Source: CBDDBH01 sp965225625 (lineage in GTDB: Bacteria; Pseudomonadota; Gammaproteobacteria; JADZEE01). From it: 64,000 nt of DNA. The notes under the pieces are model-generated. The model saw nothing but the letters and a program-made list of their open reading frames with translations. It was not told the origin of the DNA and did not search any database. This document shows, in pieces, positions 29,032 to 37,363 of the stretch; the stretch's first letter is position 1; the number at the start of each line of letters is the position of its first letter. The translations under genes and the position numbers were made by a program. Location: NCBI GenBank assembly GCA_965225625.1, contig CBDDBH010000027.1, positions 124,001-188,000 of the forward strand, in the 5' to 3' direction.

Positions 29032-30231
29032 ATGAAAATACTCTGGTTCGTCAATCTCGCGATCCTGCTCGCGTTTATCAAGATTTTCGAGATCCCGCCG
29101 CTGATCCCGGTGCTCGCAGAGGATTTGGGGATCACCTATGAGCAAGCCGGTATTTTCATGACGGCGTATGCGCTCATGCGTTGTCTGGGGAGTTCGCCTG
29201 GCGGCTACATTTCGGATCGTTGGGGGGCAGTTCAGGTCATTATGCTGTGCCTGTTGGGCATTGGTGTGTTCGGCCTTCTCGGCACCTTCGGCTCGAATTA
29301 CCCGGTCATGCTGGCATTTAGAATTCTGGTTTCGCTCGGTGTTGCGGTCATATTCATTGCTGCGATCGATGCAATTCCCAAATACTTGCCACCGGAAAAG
29401 GTGGGAGCCGGTGTTGGACTCATCAACGTCTCGCTGAATGTGGGAATTACGGCCGCGCTTTTGCTGACTCCCATGTTGGCCGACACTTATGGCTGGCGCT
29501 GGACCGCACGGATCTATTCGGCGGCATTTCTGCTGCTTTTTTTCGCCTCAATCCCACTCATGCGCGGTGTACCCACCGCAACCCAGTTCAGCGGAGATGC
29601 CGATGCACAAACACTGTCGTTTGGACAGTTGCTGCGCGATCCCTTTGTGATCTTGTTGTCCCTGGCAACCGGCATTTTGTTCATCGAACTCTACGGCGTG
29701 CTGACCTGGGTGCCGGCCTACCTCAAAGACGTATACGAATATTCGCCGGCCCAAATCGGCAGCAGTGCGATGATGTTTGGCTTGTCGGCCATTCCGGCCT
29801 CTCTGTTGACGGGTTATCTGTGTACTACGTTGCGGCGCATCTTGTGGCTGTGTGTCACGGGTGGAATCATCTGCGGCATGGGTATTCTCGCGCTACTGTA
29901 CTTGTCCGCGCCCAGTCCAATAGTGACCGCGACCGTCATCGCTATCCTCACCTGGGGACATTCACAAATGATCGTGACGATCATGAGTCTGGCGTCGCTG
30001 ATCGTGCCGCCGCATAGTACCGGCAAGGCGCTCGGTCTGGTGTTCACCTTCGGCTACGGCGGTTCGATATTATCGACCTATCTGGGTGGCTATCTGGTGA
30101 CGAAAACGGGCGACTACGCGTTGTCGTTTATGGTGTTCGCGGCGGCTGCCTTCGTTACGATTGCGGTTCTCCTGGGTGTTTACCGCCTGTTACAGACTCG
30201 TCCGCCTACGCATTTTTCGTTTGCCCCCTAG
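29032..30231 (+). CDS. MFS transporter
   Basis: A 399-residue inner-membrane major facilitator with about 12 hydrophobic helices (start MKILWFVNLAILLAFIKIFE). The GGYISDRWGAVQ loop between helices 2 and 3 is the family signature. It is more like the CynX/NarK-type or phthalate-like carriers than the FYGW-type MFS genes elsewhere in the window. It leads a run of same-strand genes (Rieske oxygenase, diiron-like protein, ferredoxin) with a 73-bp gap to the oxygenase, so it is the likely carrier for that operon's substrate. Confidence 0.85.
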   Translation: MKILWFVNLAILLAFIKIFEIPPLIPVLAEDLGITYEQAGIFMTAYALMRCLGSSPGGYISDRWGAVQVIMLCLLGIGVFGLLGTFGSNYPVMLAFRILVSLGVAVIFIAAIDAIPKYLPPEKVGAGVGLINVSLNVGITAALLLTPMLADTYGWRWTARIYSAAFLLLFFASIPLMRGVPTATQFSGDADAQTLSFGQLLRDPFVILLSLATGILFIELYGVLTWVPAYLKDVYEYSPAQIGSSAMMFGLSAIPASLLTGYLCTTLRRILWLCVTGGIICGMGILALLYLSAPSPIVTATVIAILTWGHSQMIVTIMSLASLIVPPHSTGKALGLVFTFGYGGSILSTYLGGYLVTKTGDYALSFMVFAAAAFVTIAVLLGVYRLLQTRPPTHFSFAP

Positions 30232-30304
30232 TGGCGCCAGGCTAAGTGTCGTGGCGCATCGTATTTAGGTTATGCTTGATTCGACGGTGTGGAGAAGCGT
30301 TGCT

Positions 30305-31543
30305 ATGACGGGTAACGGCCTGGAATCACTCATCGCGCAACAGCAAAGTGGTCGTTCGCTGCAGCGCGAGTTCTATATTGACCCCGAAATCTGGGCGCTG
30401 GATGTGGAGCGCGTGTTATCCACCAAGTGGCACCTCGTGGGTCACATCGCCCAGATCCCCAAGCCCGGCGACTATCTGCTCATTAAACTCCTCGGTGAAT
30501 CCATCATCGTCGTGCGCGCACACGATGGCGACGTTCGCGCGCTATATAACGTCTGCCGCCACTGCGGCGCGCAGTTATGCAGCGCCGACAGCGGTAACAA
30601 GGACCGGTTCGTCTGTCCCTATCACGGCTGGACCTACGATCTGGACGGCAATCTCAAATCCGCGCCGCTGATGGCAGCGGATTTCGACGCCGCCGAACAT
30701 GCGCTGCAGACGTGTCATGTGCGCGTGTTCGAGGGCTTAATACTGGTTAATCTGGCTGACCAGCCGCCGGATTTCGACCAACTGTTCGCCAACTACGCAC
30801 CACTGTTGAAGTATTACGGACTTGCACAGGCGAAGATCGCGCATCAGCGCCGCTACCGGGTGGATGCAAATTGGAAGTTAGTCGTGGAAAACGGTGTCGA
30901 GTGTTATCACTGTTTCGGCGTGCACCCGGTGTTCTCCAAGGCGCGCTCGCCGGCCCAAGTCCAGTCGATCGGCACCAACGAGACGACCTGTCCGCCGCAA
31001 GTGCAGGCAGCCGTTGCCACGGAGTTCGAGCAATGGCGCGCATCACTGACGGCGCTGCCCGAATATGCGGGCGCGTTGCTAGACGACGATGAGAACTCGG
31101 ATCACATGCGTTGGTTGTTCCGCACGCCCCTGGCTGACGGTTATGTGACGGAGTCCGTGGACGGCCAACCGGTTGCGCCTTTAATGGGTGAATTCGATCA
31201 TTACGACAACGCGACGACGACGTTACTGTTCAATCCGTGGAGTTGGATATTCGCGTCCAGCGATCACGCCGCGACGTTCAGATGGACTGCCGTGGGCGTT
31301 GATTCGACCGAGGTCGAAATTCTCTGGTTGGTAAACCCAAAGGCGGAAGAAAACGTGGATTATGATCCCGAGCATCTTGCTAAGATCCAATGGGATACCG
31401 CGATGGAGGACAAAGTGATCATTGAATCCGTACGCAAAGGCATTGCATCACAACACTACCGACCCGGACGCCTATCCAAACAAGAAGCGACGGTTGACCG
31501 GTTTCTGCGCTGGTACTTGCGCCAACTATCGGCAGCGGCTTGA
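30305..31543 (+). CDS. Rieske non-haem iron oxygenase, alpha-type
   Basis: A 412-residue oxygenase. The ATG at 30305 is preferred over one at 30272 because GGAGAAG sits eight bases before it. The Rieske ligands are C84-x-H86 (CRHCG, where most relatives have CxHRG) and C104-xx-H107 (CPYHGW). The mononuclear iron site is E-N-G-V-E-C-Y-H202-x4-H207. The overall layout resembles choline/carnitine-type and aromatic-ring-type homotrimeric oxygenases. It is followed after 21 bases by a diiron-like protein and then a two-cluster ferredoxin, a combination I do not recognise. The ferredoxin may replace the usual [2Fe-2S] reductase. Confidence 0.9.
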   Translation: MTGNGLESLIAQQQSGRSLQREFYIDPEIWALDVERVLSTKWHLVGHIAQIPKPGDYLLIKLLGESIIVVRAHDGDVRALYNVCRHCGAQLCSADSGNKDRFVCPYHGWTYDLDGNLKSAPLMAADFDAAEHALQTCHVRVFEGLILVNLADQPPDFDQLFANYAPLLKYYGLAQAKIAHQRRYRVDANWKLVVENGVECYHCFGVHPVFSKARSPAQVQSIGTNETTCPPQVQAAVATEFEQWRASLTALPEYAGALLDDDENSDHMRWLFRTPLADGYVTESVDGQPVAPLMGEFDHYDNATTTLLFNPWSWIFASSDHAATFRWTAVGVDSTEVEILWLVNPKAEENVDYDPEHLAKIQWDTAMEDKVIIESVRKGIASQHYRPGRLSKQEATVDRFLRWYLRQLSAAA

Positions 31544-31564
31544 CGGTCGCCGGGAGTAAATCCT

Positions 31565-32338
31565 ATGGGCAGTCTACTGTATAAAAAAGAAGCTCAATAT
31601 TGGGGGGTGACGCTGGATTACCTGGAGCAACAAAAACTAAACGGCACCCAGTTTCTCGGTCTCATGCAGGAAGCCATTGGTCCGCATCGCAGCGAAACCT
31701 GGGGCATGGTGGACGATTGGGCCAGGCAAATGTCATGGACCGACAAAAAGGCGTTCAAAACAGCGTTGCAGTTCGGTGCTTTCGAGATGCACGGCGCGCG
31801 TATGTATAACGAGTGGTACAAGGGAACGCTTCCTTACGTGGACTACACTAACGGCGAGTTTGAGGATTGCTTGAATCTGATTAACCGCAAAGCCTACGAC
31901 GAGCAAAAACACGGACGCATCTACTGGGACGCCGTGCTGGAGCGCGGCTGGGCTTCCAGTCGTAAAGAACTCTTCAACCATCAATACGGGCAGTCGCTGT
32001 TTGGTATCAAGATGTTTCTAGCCTGGTTGGCCTACGTGGGCAGTTCGCACCCGGCGGTGCAGCATTCGGGCGACTCCGTAGCATCAGAGTTCCAGTCGGC
32101 GCAAAGCATCCATTCAATGGGCGAGTCGTTGTCAGAATATGACCCCATCATCGCCAAGGCGTTTCTAGCGCAGGAATACGAGGAGATGACACACGTCAAA
32201 ATGGGTGAATATGTGGTTACCCGCTACGCGAAAACACCGCGCATCCAGTTTCAATGTATGTGGGCGACCTATCACAATTTGCACGCCCTGCGTCTCGGGC
32301 TAACGGACTTTATCAATTTCGTCGAAGAGGATGACTAA
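31565..32338 (+). CDS. Ferritin-like diiron protein of unknown function
   Basis: A 257-residue, mostly helical, soluble protein. The spacing of acidic residues and ExxH motifs fits a four-helix diiron centre: E74 (FEMHGARM), E113-Q-K-H116 (DEQKHG), E187 (SMGESLSEY) and E207-M-T-H210 (YEEMTHVKMGEY). There is no signal peptide. I do not recognise a named family; ferritin-like oxidases, AurF-like N-oxygenases and toluene-monooxygenase subunits are the nearest in pattern. It lies 21 bases after a Rieske oxygenase and three bases before a ferredoxin, so it is very likely part of the same redox system, either as a second oxygenase or as an oxygen- or iron-handling partner. Confidence 0.65.
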   Translation: MGSLLYKKEAQYWGVTLDYLEQQKLNGTQFLGLMQEAIGPHRSETWGMVDDWARQMSWTDKKAFKTALQFGAFEMHGARMYNEWYKGTLPYVDYTNGEFEDCLNLINRKAYDEQKHGRIYWDAVLERGWASSRKELFNHQYGQSLFGIKMFLAWLAYVGSSHPAVQHSGDSVASEFQSAQSIHSMGESLSEYDPIIAKAFLAQEYEEMTHVKMGEYVVTRYAKTPRIQFQCMWATYHNLHALRLGLTDFINFVEEDD

Positions 32339-32341
32339 GCC

Positions 32342-32623
32342 ATGAGCGAGACGGTCAAATTCGAAATCGTGCAGGACATATGTATCGCCTGCGGCAATTG
32401 CCGTGAGGTTTGTCCTCTCGACGCAATCATTCATAGTTGGACGCCGGACACGAAATATCGCACTACCCTCATCGTGTTGCAGGATCCCTGCGTCGGCTGT
32501 GGTGGCCCCGACACTGCCCCCTGCGTCAAATTTTGTCCGGTGCCGGGCTGCGTGATCCCTGTTTATCCGGATAGAGAGTCAGCCGCGCTACTCGAACAGA
32601 AAGGCGATGTCGACGTGGCGTGA
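32342..32623 (+). CDS. 2[4Fe-4S] ferredoxin
   Basis: A 93-residue electron carrier. The first cluster motif is complete (C14-xx-C17-xx-C20-xxx-C24-P). The second is expanded (C50-xx-C53-x7-C61-xxx-C65-P), with one extra cysteine at C70. This resembles Alvin-type or 6-phosphate-spaced ferredoxins with an insertion between the second-cluster ligands, which usually lowers the redox potential. It starts three bases after the diiron-like gene's stop, so the two are translationally coupled. Its last 36 bases overlap the convergent SnoaL-like gene. It is the only obvious electron donor in the oxygenase neighbourhood. Confidence 0.88.
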   Translation: MSETVKFEIVQDICIACGNCREVCPLDAIIHSWTPDTKYRTTLIVLQDPCVGCGGPDTAPCVKFCPVPGCVIPVYPDRESAALLEQKGDVDVA

Positions 32624-33013
32624 CTCGTGGTAGTGGATGATTTTCCACTCGCCAGCGCTCTTGTGCATGCCCATGCTGACCCGTAATTCGCCTAACAGTG
32701 GCCGCTTCGCACCTTTTACTTCAAGGTGTGTCTGCAACTTTGAGAATACGTAGGCGCTGTCACCGTCCAGCGAGACCTTACGCGTGAGTTCGCGCCATTC
32801 GGGGATCCGATCGATGATGCCAGGCGCGGCTGACCAGTATTCATCGATGGCCTGCCAAGTATAAAAAGCTTCGGTCTGCTCTTCGGCCTGGTAGAGGATG
32901 CCAGCATAATCCTGATCAAAGAGTGACTTCATCGCCTCGGCATCAACCGATTGAAATGCCTTCGCCCAGGCGTTGTAGGTGTTGACTACTGCTTCTTCTT
33001 CCGTTGTTGTCAT
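32588..33013 (-). CDS. SnoaL/NTF2-like family protein
   Basis: A 141-residue cone-fold protein. The start ATG follows AGGGAAGAG. Its opening (TEEEAVVNTYNAWAKAFQSV) and the closing strand with WKIIHYHESRHVDIAF are typical of NTF2-like proteins of the SnoaL/DUF4440 group, which include ketosteroid isomerase-like, hydratase and ligand-binding members. Which of these applies cannot be told. The 3' end overlaps the ferredoxin gene by 36 bases on the opposite strand. It is separated by a repeat hairpin from the luciferase-like gene, also on the minus strand. Confidence 0.8.
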   Translation of the reverse strand: MTTTEEEAVVNTYNAWAKAFQSVDAEAMKSLFDQDYAGILYQAEEQTEAFYTWQAIDEYWSAAPGIIDRIPEWRELTRKVSLDGDSAYVFSKLQTHLEVKGAKRPLLGELRVSMGMHKSAGEWKIIHYHESRHVDIAFLFE

Positions 33014-33084
33014 ACTCTTCCCTTAGATTTGGTCGCAGATATTATTGCACCTGTGCACTTCGATACGTACCGGGCTCAAATCTA

Positions 33085-33126
33085 ACCCCTCATCCGACCG
33101 CCATCCCTGGCGGTCAGGTGAGGGGT
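33085..33126. repeat. Intergenic palindrome, copy 1
   Basis: A 19-base stem with two mismatches and a four-base TCCC loop, beginning ACCCCTCATCCGACCG and ending in the complementary GGTGAGGGGT. It sits between the luciferase-like gene and the SnoaL-like gene. A near-identical copy lies at 39091, so this is a dispersed intergenic repeat. It could terminate transcription or protect mRNA ends, though no T-tract follows. Confidence 0.7.
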
Positions 33127-33137
33127 AATAATGTCCA

Positions 33138-34271
33138 CTAAAGCTGAAACCTCTCAACACCTTCCACACCCATCGCTTCCCAATCATTCTTCGGGATGGC
33201 ACGTGGGTTCCTGAACTCCGGGATCACATACTTGCCGAACATTTCAATACTGCGCATGGTAACTGCATGGCCGTAGCCGTCGATTTTCAGAATGACTTCG
33301 TCAATGCCCATCGTTTCCAATCTTTTTAGCCGCTCTATGACGTCGTCCGGCGTGCCGACGACCAGCGCAGGGCTCGAATCCATCAGATATTGCATGTCGA
33401 ACTTGTGTGAATCGAGATCCTTGATGCGGTCGAGGTAGGCGTATTCACCGCCGCCTTGTGCGGCCAGGGAAGTGTACATGTGGCTGACGGCATTAAATAG
33501 TCCGAGAACCGTCGAGCGGGATTCGGCCATCGCCTGTTCGCGGGTGGCCGCGCAGTGCGCGGGAAATGTCAGCAATGACTGCGCGCGCGTTACCTGCCAT
33601 AAATCGTCGACCGGCTGGGCTCTGGTCAGGCCATCCTGATAGGCGCTGATGCACTCGGCGAGATATTCCCACCCGAACCAGTTTTCGAAGGTCATCGCGC
33701 CGATCCCCATCTCGCCCGCGCGCGTGTGGGTCTGGGCACTGGTGGCCGATACGTACAATGGTGGGCACTGGCTCTGGTACATCTTGGGTATGACGTTGAG
33801 CGGAGCGAAGTCGTAATGCTCGCCGTGGAATTCCATCGGCGTTTCGACCAGCGAGCGCACGGTTACTTCCAATGTTTCGCGCCACTCGGACCGGGTTTGC
33901 GATGCATCGACGCCGAACGCGTTCATATATTCGATGTTGTTGGAACGCGCAGTACCGATCTCCAGTCGACCCTTGGACAAAATGTCGATGGTAGCGAGCC
34001 GCTCGGCGATGCGGATGGGGTGGTTATACTTCAACATGACAATGGACATCGGCCGGATTTTGATGGTCGATGTGAGCGCGGCGACCGCGCCCAGGAACAC
34101 CTCGGGCGCGGAAACGGTATAGCCAGACGCGACAAAATGCTGTTCGGAGGTGCCGACGACGTCAAACCCCATCTCCTCCGCCCATTGGATCTCTTTCAGA
34201 GATTCATGATAACGGGTGTGGTAGGCCATGCCGGCGGTTACGGCGCATTCATTTATAAGTGCGAATTTCAT
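33138..34271 (-). CDS. LLM-class flavin-dependent oxidoreductase (luciferase-like)
   Basis: A 377-residue luciferase-like monooxygenase (TIM barrel, reduced flavin or F420). It begins MKFALINECAVTAGMAYHTR. Family marks include EEMGFDVVGTSEQHF, KIRPMSIVMLKYNHPIRIAE, the KGRLEIGTARSNN segment and VVGTPDDVIERLKRLETMGIDEV. Such enzymes oxidise aldehydes, ketones, sulfonates, alkanes or terpenes using FMNH2 from a partner reductase, which is not present here. It is divergent from the Rieske alpha/beta operon, with a 97-bp shared promoter gap, and may be controlled with it. Confidence 0.88.
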   Translation of the reverse strand: MKFALINECAVTAGMAYHTRYHESLKEIQWAEEMGFDVVGTSEQHFVASGYTVSAPEVFLGAVAALTSTIKIRPMSIVMLKYNHPIRIAERLATIDILSKGRLEIGTARSNNIEYMNAFGVDASQTRSEWRETLEVTVRSLVETPMEFHGEHYDFAPLNVIPKMYQSQCPPLYVSATSAQTHTRAGEMGIGAMTFENWFGWEYLAECISAYQDGLTRAQPVDDLWQVTRAQSLLTFPAHCAATREQAMAESRSTVLGLFNAVSHMYTSLAAQGGGEYAYLDRIKDLDSHKFDMQYLMDSSPALVVGTPDDVIERLKRLETMGIDEVILKIDGYGHAVTMRSIEMFGKYVIPEFRNPRAIPKNDWEAMGVEGVERFQL

Positions 34272-34368
34272 GATTGGTTCTTTTAATTGACCCGTGTGCG
34301 GCGGTACAAGGGTAGTATTCTAACCGGTCATAACGTTACCAGCGCGTTACCAATACAATTACTGTCAA

Positions 34369-35613
34369 ATGGATATCGCTGAAACCGGGCTGCGTTGGCC
34401 GGCCGCCGACTTTACCCGCGTCCCATATGCTGTTTACTCGGATCCGACGTTGTTCGAGCAAGAGCAGCGCCGGATCTTCGCTGGGCCGACCTGGCATCTC
34501 GTTGGTCTGGAATGCGAAGTCCTAAATGCCGGCGCGTTTGTAACCGCCTCGATAGGAACAATGCCGATAGTCGTCAGCCGGGGGCAAGACGGCAAACTGT
34601 ATGCGTTCGTAAACCGCTGCGCGCACCGCGGCGCCCGCGTTGTGCGCGAGATCCGCGGCCGCCGTGCGACGCACACCTGCATCTATCATCGCTGGTGCTA
34701 CGACAACACCGGTAGCTTGATTGGCGTGCCGCATGAGCGAGGGGCGCACGGGCAGGGCGGTTATCCCGCCGACTTCGACAAGACCGAGCACGCTTTGCGC
34801 CCCGTGCGGATTGCTGTGCACGCCGGCGTAATATTCGCCAGCGTTAGCGCTGAGGCGCCGCCGCTGGTCGACTATCTCGGCGCGCCGGTGGCTGAGCGCA
34901 TCAGCTTGATCTGCAACCGCCCGCTACAGGTCATGGGCTATGTTCGCCAGACCATCCAGGCGAATTGGAAACTATTCGTCGAGAACAACCGCGATGCCTA
35001 CCACGGTGCGCTGCTGCACGCGTTTATTCCGAAGTTCGATCTACTGCAGTTGGACCAGCGTTCTGACGTTCAGCTCAGTGGCGGTGACATGCACGCGGTG
35101 CTTAGCTCGCGAACGGCACCGGCCACAACGGCGGCAGTGGCGCGAACCGCTCCGGTGCCCGGAAAGCTTCAGCTTGAAGATCCTGCGGTGATCCGAAGCG
35201 TGCCGGAATTCGGCGACATTGCGTTGACCGTCATGTCCTTGTTCCCCACCAGTTTGTTTACCTGCATTGGCAATCTGCTTACCTGTCGTCAGATCCGTCC
35301 GCTTGCAGCTGATCGGATCGAAGTGCTCTACACGATGTTCGCCTTTGCCGATGATGACGAGCAGATGCTGGAACGCCGCAGAAATCTGGGAAACCTCGAA
35401 GGCCCCTCCGGTTTTACGTCCATGGAAGATGTCGAAGTGCTGGAGTTGATCCAGCGCGGCGTTACCAGTGACGCGTGCGACGATCACGCCTACCTCGAGT
35501 TTGGTGGTAGCGCCATCGGCGACGTTCCACATATGCATTCAGAAGCGTCGATCCGCGGGTTCTGGAAAACCTATTGCCGGCTTATGGACATTCAGGCAGC
35601 CGCTGATGGGTGA
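34369..35613 (+). CDS. Rieske aromatic-ring-hydroxylating oxygenase, alpha subunit
   Basis: A 414-residue catalytic subunit. The Rieske cluster ligands are C84-x-H86 (CAHRG) and C104-xx-H107 (CIYHRW, with R where G is usual). The mononuclear iron histidines are in VENNRDAYHGALLHAF (H212 and H217). It is followed by a beta subunit whose ATG overlaps its stop, so the enzyme is probably an alpha3beta3 dioxygenase. No ferredoxin or reductase is in the operon; the ferredoxin at 32342 or a genome-encoded one must serve. The substrate is probably aromatic or polycyclic, but cannot be named. Confidence 0.92.
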   Translation: MDIAETGLRWPAADFTRVPYAVYSDPTLFEQEQRRIFAGPTWHLVGLECEVLNAGAFVTASIGTMPIVVSRGQDGKLYAFVNRCAHRGARVVREIRGRRATHTCIYHRWCYDNTGSLIGVPHERGAHGQGGYPADFDKTEHALRPVRIAVHAGVIFASVSAEAPPLVDYLGAPVAERISLICNRPLQVMGYVRQTIQANWKLFVENNRDAYHGALLHAFIPKFDLLQLDQRSDVQLSGGDMHAVLSSRTAPATTAAVARTAPVPGKLQLEDPAVIRSVPEFGDIALTVMSLFPTSLFTCIGNLLTCRQIRPLAADRIEVLYTMFAFADDDEQMLERRRNLGNLEGPSGFTSMEDVEVLELIQRGVTSDACDDHAYLEFGGSAIGDVPHMHSEASIRGFWKTYCRLMDIQAAADG

Positions 35614-36109
35614 GGTGCCAGATCGACGTTTTCGGATCGACATTGAGCTCGAATGGGAGATTGTGCACCTCAACTACCGTTACGCGGATTGTCTGGATAG
35701 CGGCCGCTATGAAGAGTGGCCGGAATTTTTTATCGACGATTGCTCGTATGTAATCCATCCACGCGAGAATGTAGATGCAGGGCTAACTGGGGGTTATTGG
35801 ATTTATTGCACCAACAAGGGAATGTTACGCGATCGCGTATTGGCACTGCGGCAGGCGAATATTTACGACATCCACTTCGATCGCCATCTCGTCAGCAATA
35901 TTCGCGTAGTCGGATTTGAAAACGACGTATACCGCGTTCGTGCCAATTACCTGGTCGTGCAGACATCGGCGCAAGGCCGCAGCGCCGTACAGAGTACCGG
36001 TGAATATCACGACGAGATTGTGTTCGTTGACGCAGAGCCGAAATTCAAACAACGGCGTGTGATTCCGGATACTTTCAATACCGATAAGATCGTTGCAGTG
36101 CCGTTGTGA
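35606..36109 (+). CDS. Ring-hydroxylating dioxygenase, beta subunit
   Basis: A 167-residue NTF2-fold subunit. The ATG at 35606 overlaps the alpha stop by eight bases. A longer in-frame start at 35468 lies deep inside the alpha gene and is unlikely. The RFRIDIELEWEIVHLNYRYA start, a DCSYVIHPREN segment, an ALRQANIYDIHFDRHLVS segment and the closing KQRRVIPDTFNTDKIVAVPL match small beta subunits of dioxygenases. It is structural rather than catalytic, holding the alpha3 trimer. Its stop overlaps the GTG start of the following MFS gene, so alpha, beta and MFS form one coupled operon. Confidence 0.88.
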   Translation: MGEVPDRRFRIDIELEWEIVHLNYRYADCLDSGRYEEWPEFFIDDCSYVIHPRENVDAGLTGGYWIYCTNKGMLRDRVLALRQANIYDIHFDRHLVSNIRVVGFENDVYRVRANYLVVQTSAQGRSAVQSTGEYHDEIVFVDAEPKFKQRRVIPDTFNTDKIVAVPL

Positions 36110-37353
36110 AGCCCCGTATGTTTTACGGTTGGTGGATCGTATTTGCCGCGACCATCGGCATGTCGCTGAGTCCGGGAACGCTTGCGTTTTATTCACTGGG
36201 CTTGTTTATCAAGCCACTTGAGCTTGCCAATGGCTGGGACCGCGCGGAAGTCTCGCTGGTCGCTACCATTCTTACTGTCGGCATCATGCTGGCGATGCCA
36301 ATCGTGGGTTGGCTCGTCGATCGTTACGGACCCCGCAAAGTGGTGTTGCCCTCACTAGCGTTGCTGGCGATAGGACTGGCCTCACTAGCCTTGGTGCGAA
36401 CACTCTGGCAGTTCTATCTGTGTTTCGCCTTCATCGGCGTGTTCGGCGCCGGGGCGAACTCTCTCGTCTACATCCGGCTTCTATCAGCCTGGTTCGATCG
36501 CAGGCGGGGATTGGTGATCGGTATCGCATCGGCCGGAATGGGTTTCGGCGTGATGCTGATCCCACCATTCGTACATGCGGCGATGGCTGTGGGTGGTTGG
36601 CAGGCAGCCTACGTAGGACTTGCCCTGGTCGTAGTTGGCATGGGCATTCCGGTCATGGCGTTCGTGGTTCGCGATGTGCCGCAGGAGTTAGGCTTAGGCG
36701 CCGACGGCGTGCCCGGCGTCGCGGCGGGCGAAACACCGGTCGGTTACTCGATGAGCGAAGTCTTGCGCAAGCGTCAGTTCTGGTTATTGCTGTGTATATT
36801 TATGTGCATTGCCGGGGCGATAAATTCGGTTGCGGTGCATATGGTGGCAATGCTGCAGGATCGCGGCTCCGGCCTGTCGGTTGCGGTGCTGGCGGCGTCG
36901 CTGTTCGGCGGCGCCATGCTGTTCGGACGTTTGGCGACGGGTTACTTGATCGACCGCTTTTTTGCTCCCTATGTAGCAGCGATATTTTTCCTGGGTTCCA
37001 CAGCGGCGCTTGCGGCCTTGAGCGTGGGCGCGACAGGTAGCCTGGCTTTGGTTGCGAGCGTGTTTATCGGATTATGTGCGGGGGCTGAGGGCGATGTGTT
37101 GGGCTACCTGATCTCCCGCTATTTTGGACTTCGCTCGTTCGGCAAGATTTATGGTTATACCTTCAGCGTGTATATGATCGGCGTCTCGATTTTTCCCTAC
37201 AGCATGGGCGTTGCGTATGAGGCCACCGGCAGTTACACGAGTATGTTGTTCGTGTGCACGTTGCTGAATCTGCTCAGTGCCGTAATGTTACTTTTCCTGG
37301 GGGCCTACCCGACATTGCCCACACAAGCGGCATATCAGAAAGGTTCCTCATAG
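36106..37353 (+). CDS. MFS transporter, paralogue of the one at 3697
   Basis: A 415-residue 12-helix inner-membrane carrier (GTG start overlapping the beta stop as GTGA). It opens KPRMFYGWWIVFAATIGMSL; like the gene at 3697 it has FYGW, LGLFIKPLE, WFDRRRGLVIG, LIDRFFAPYV and GDVLGYLISRYFGLRSFG. These shared segments mark a monocarboxylate or organic-anion subfamily. It lies between a dioxygenase and an acyl-CoA ligase, so it probably imports the acid that the operon degrades. The 10-bp gap to the ligase indicates co-transcription. Confidence 0.9.
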   Translation: MKPRMFYGWWIVFAATIGMSLSPGTLAFYSLGLFIKPLELANGWDRAEVSLVATILTVGIMLAMPIVGWLVDRYGPRKVVLPSLALLAIGLASLALVRTLWQFYLCFAFIGVFGAGANSLVYIRLLSAWFDRRRGLVIGIASAGMGFGVMLIPPFVHAAMAVGGWQAAYVGLALVVVGMGIPVMAFVVRDVPQELGLGADGVPGVAAGETPVGYSMSEVLRKRQFWLLLCIFMCIAGAINSVAVHMVAMLQDRGSGLSVAVLAASLFGGAMLFGRLATGYLIDRFFAPYVAAIFFLGSTAALAALSVGATGSLALVASVFIGLCAGAEGDVLGYLISRYFGLRSFGKIYGYTFSVYMIGVSIFPYSMGVAYEATGSYTSMLFVCTLLNLLSAVMLLFLGAYPTLPTQAAYQKGSS

Positions 37354-37363
37354 GGGGGAGATA

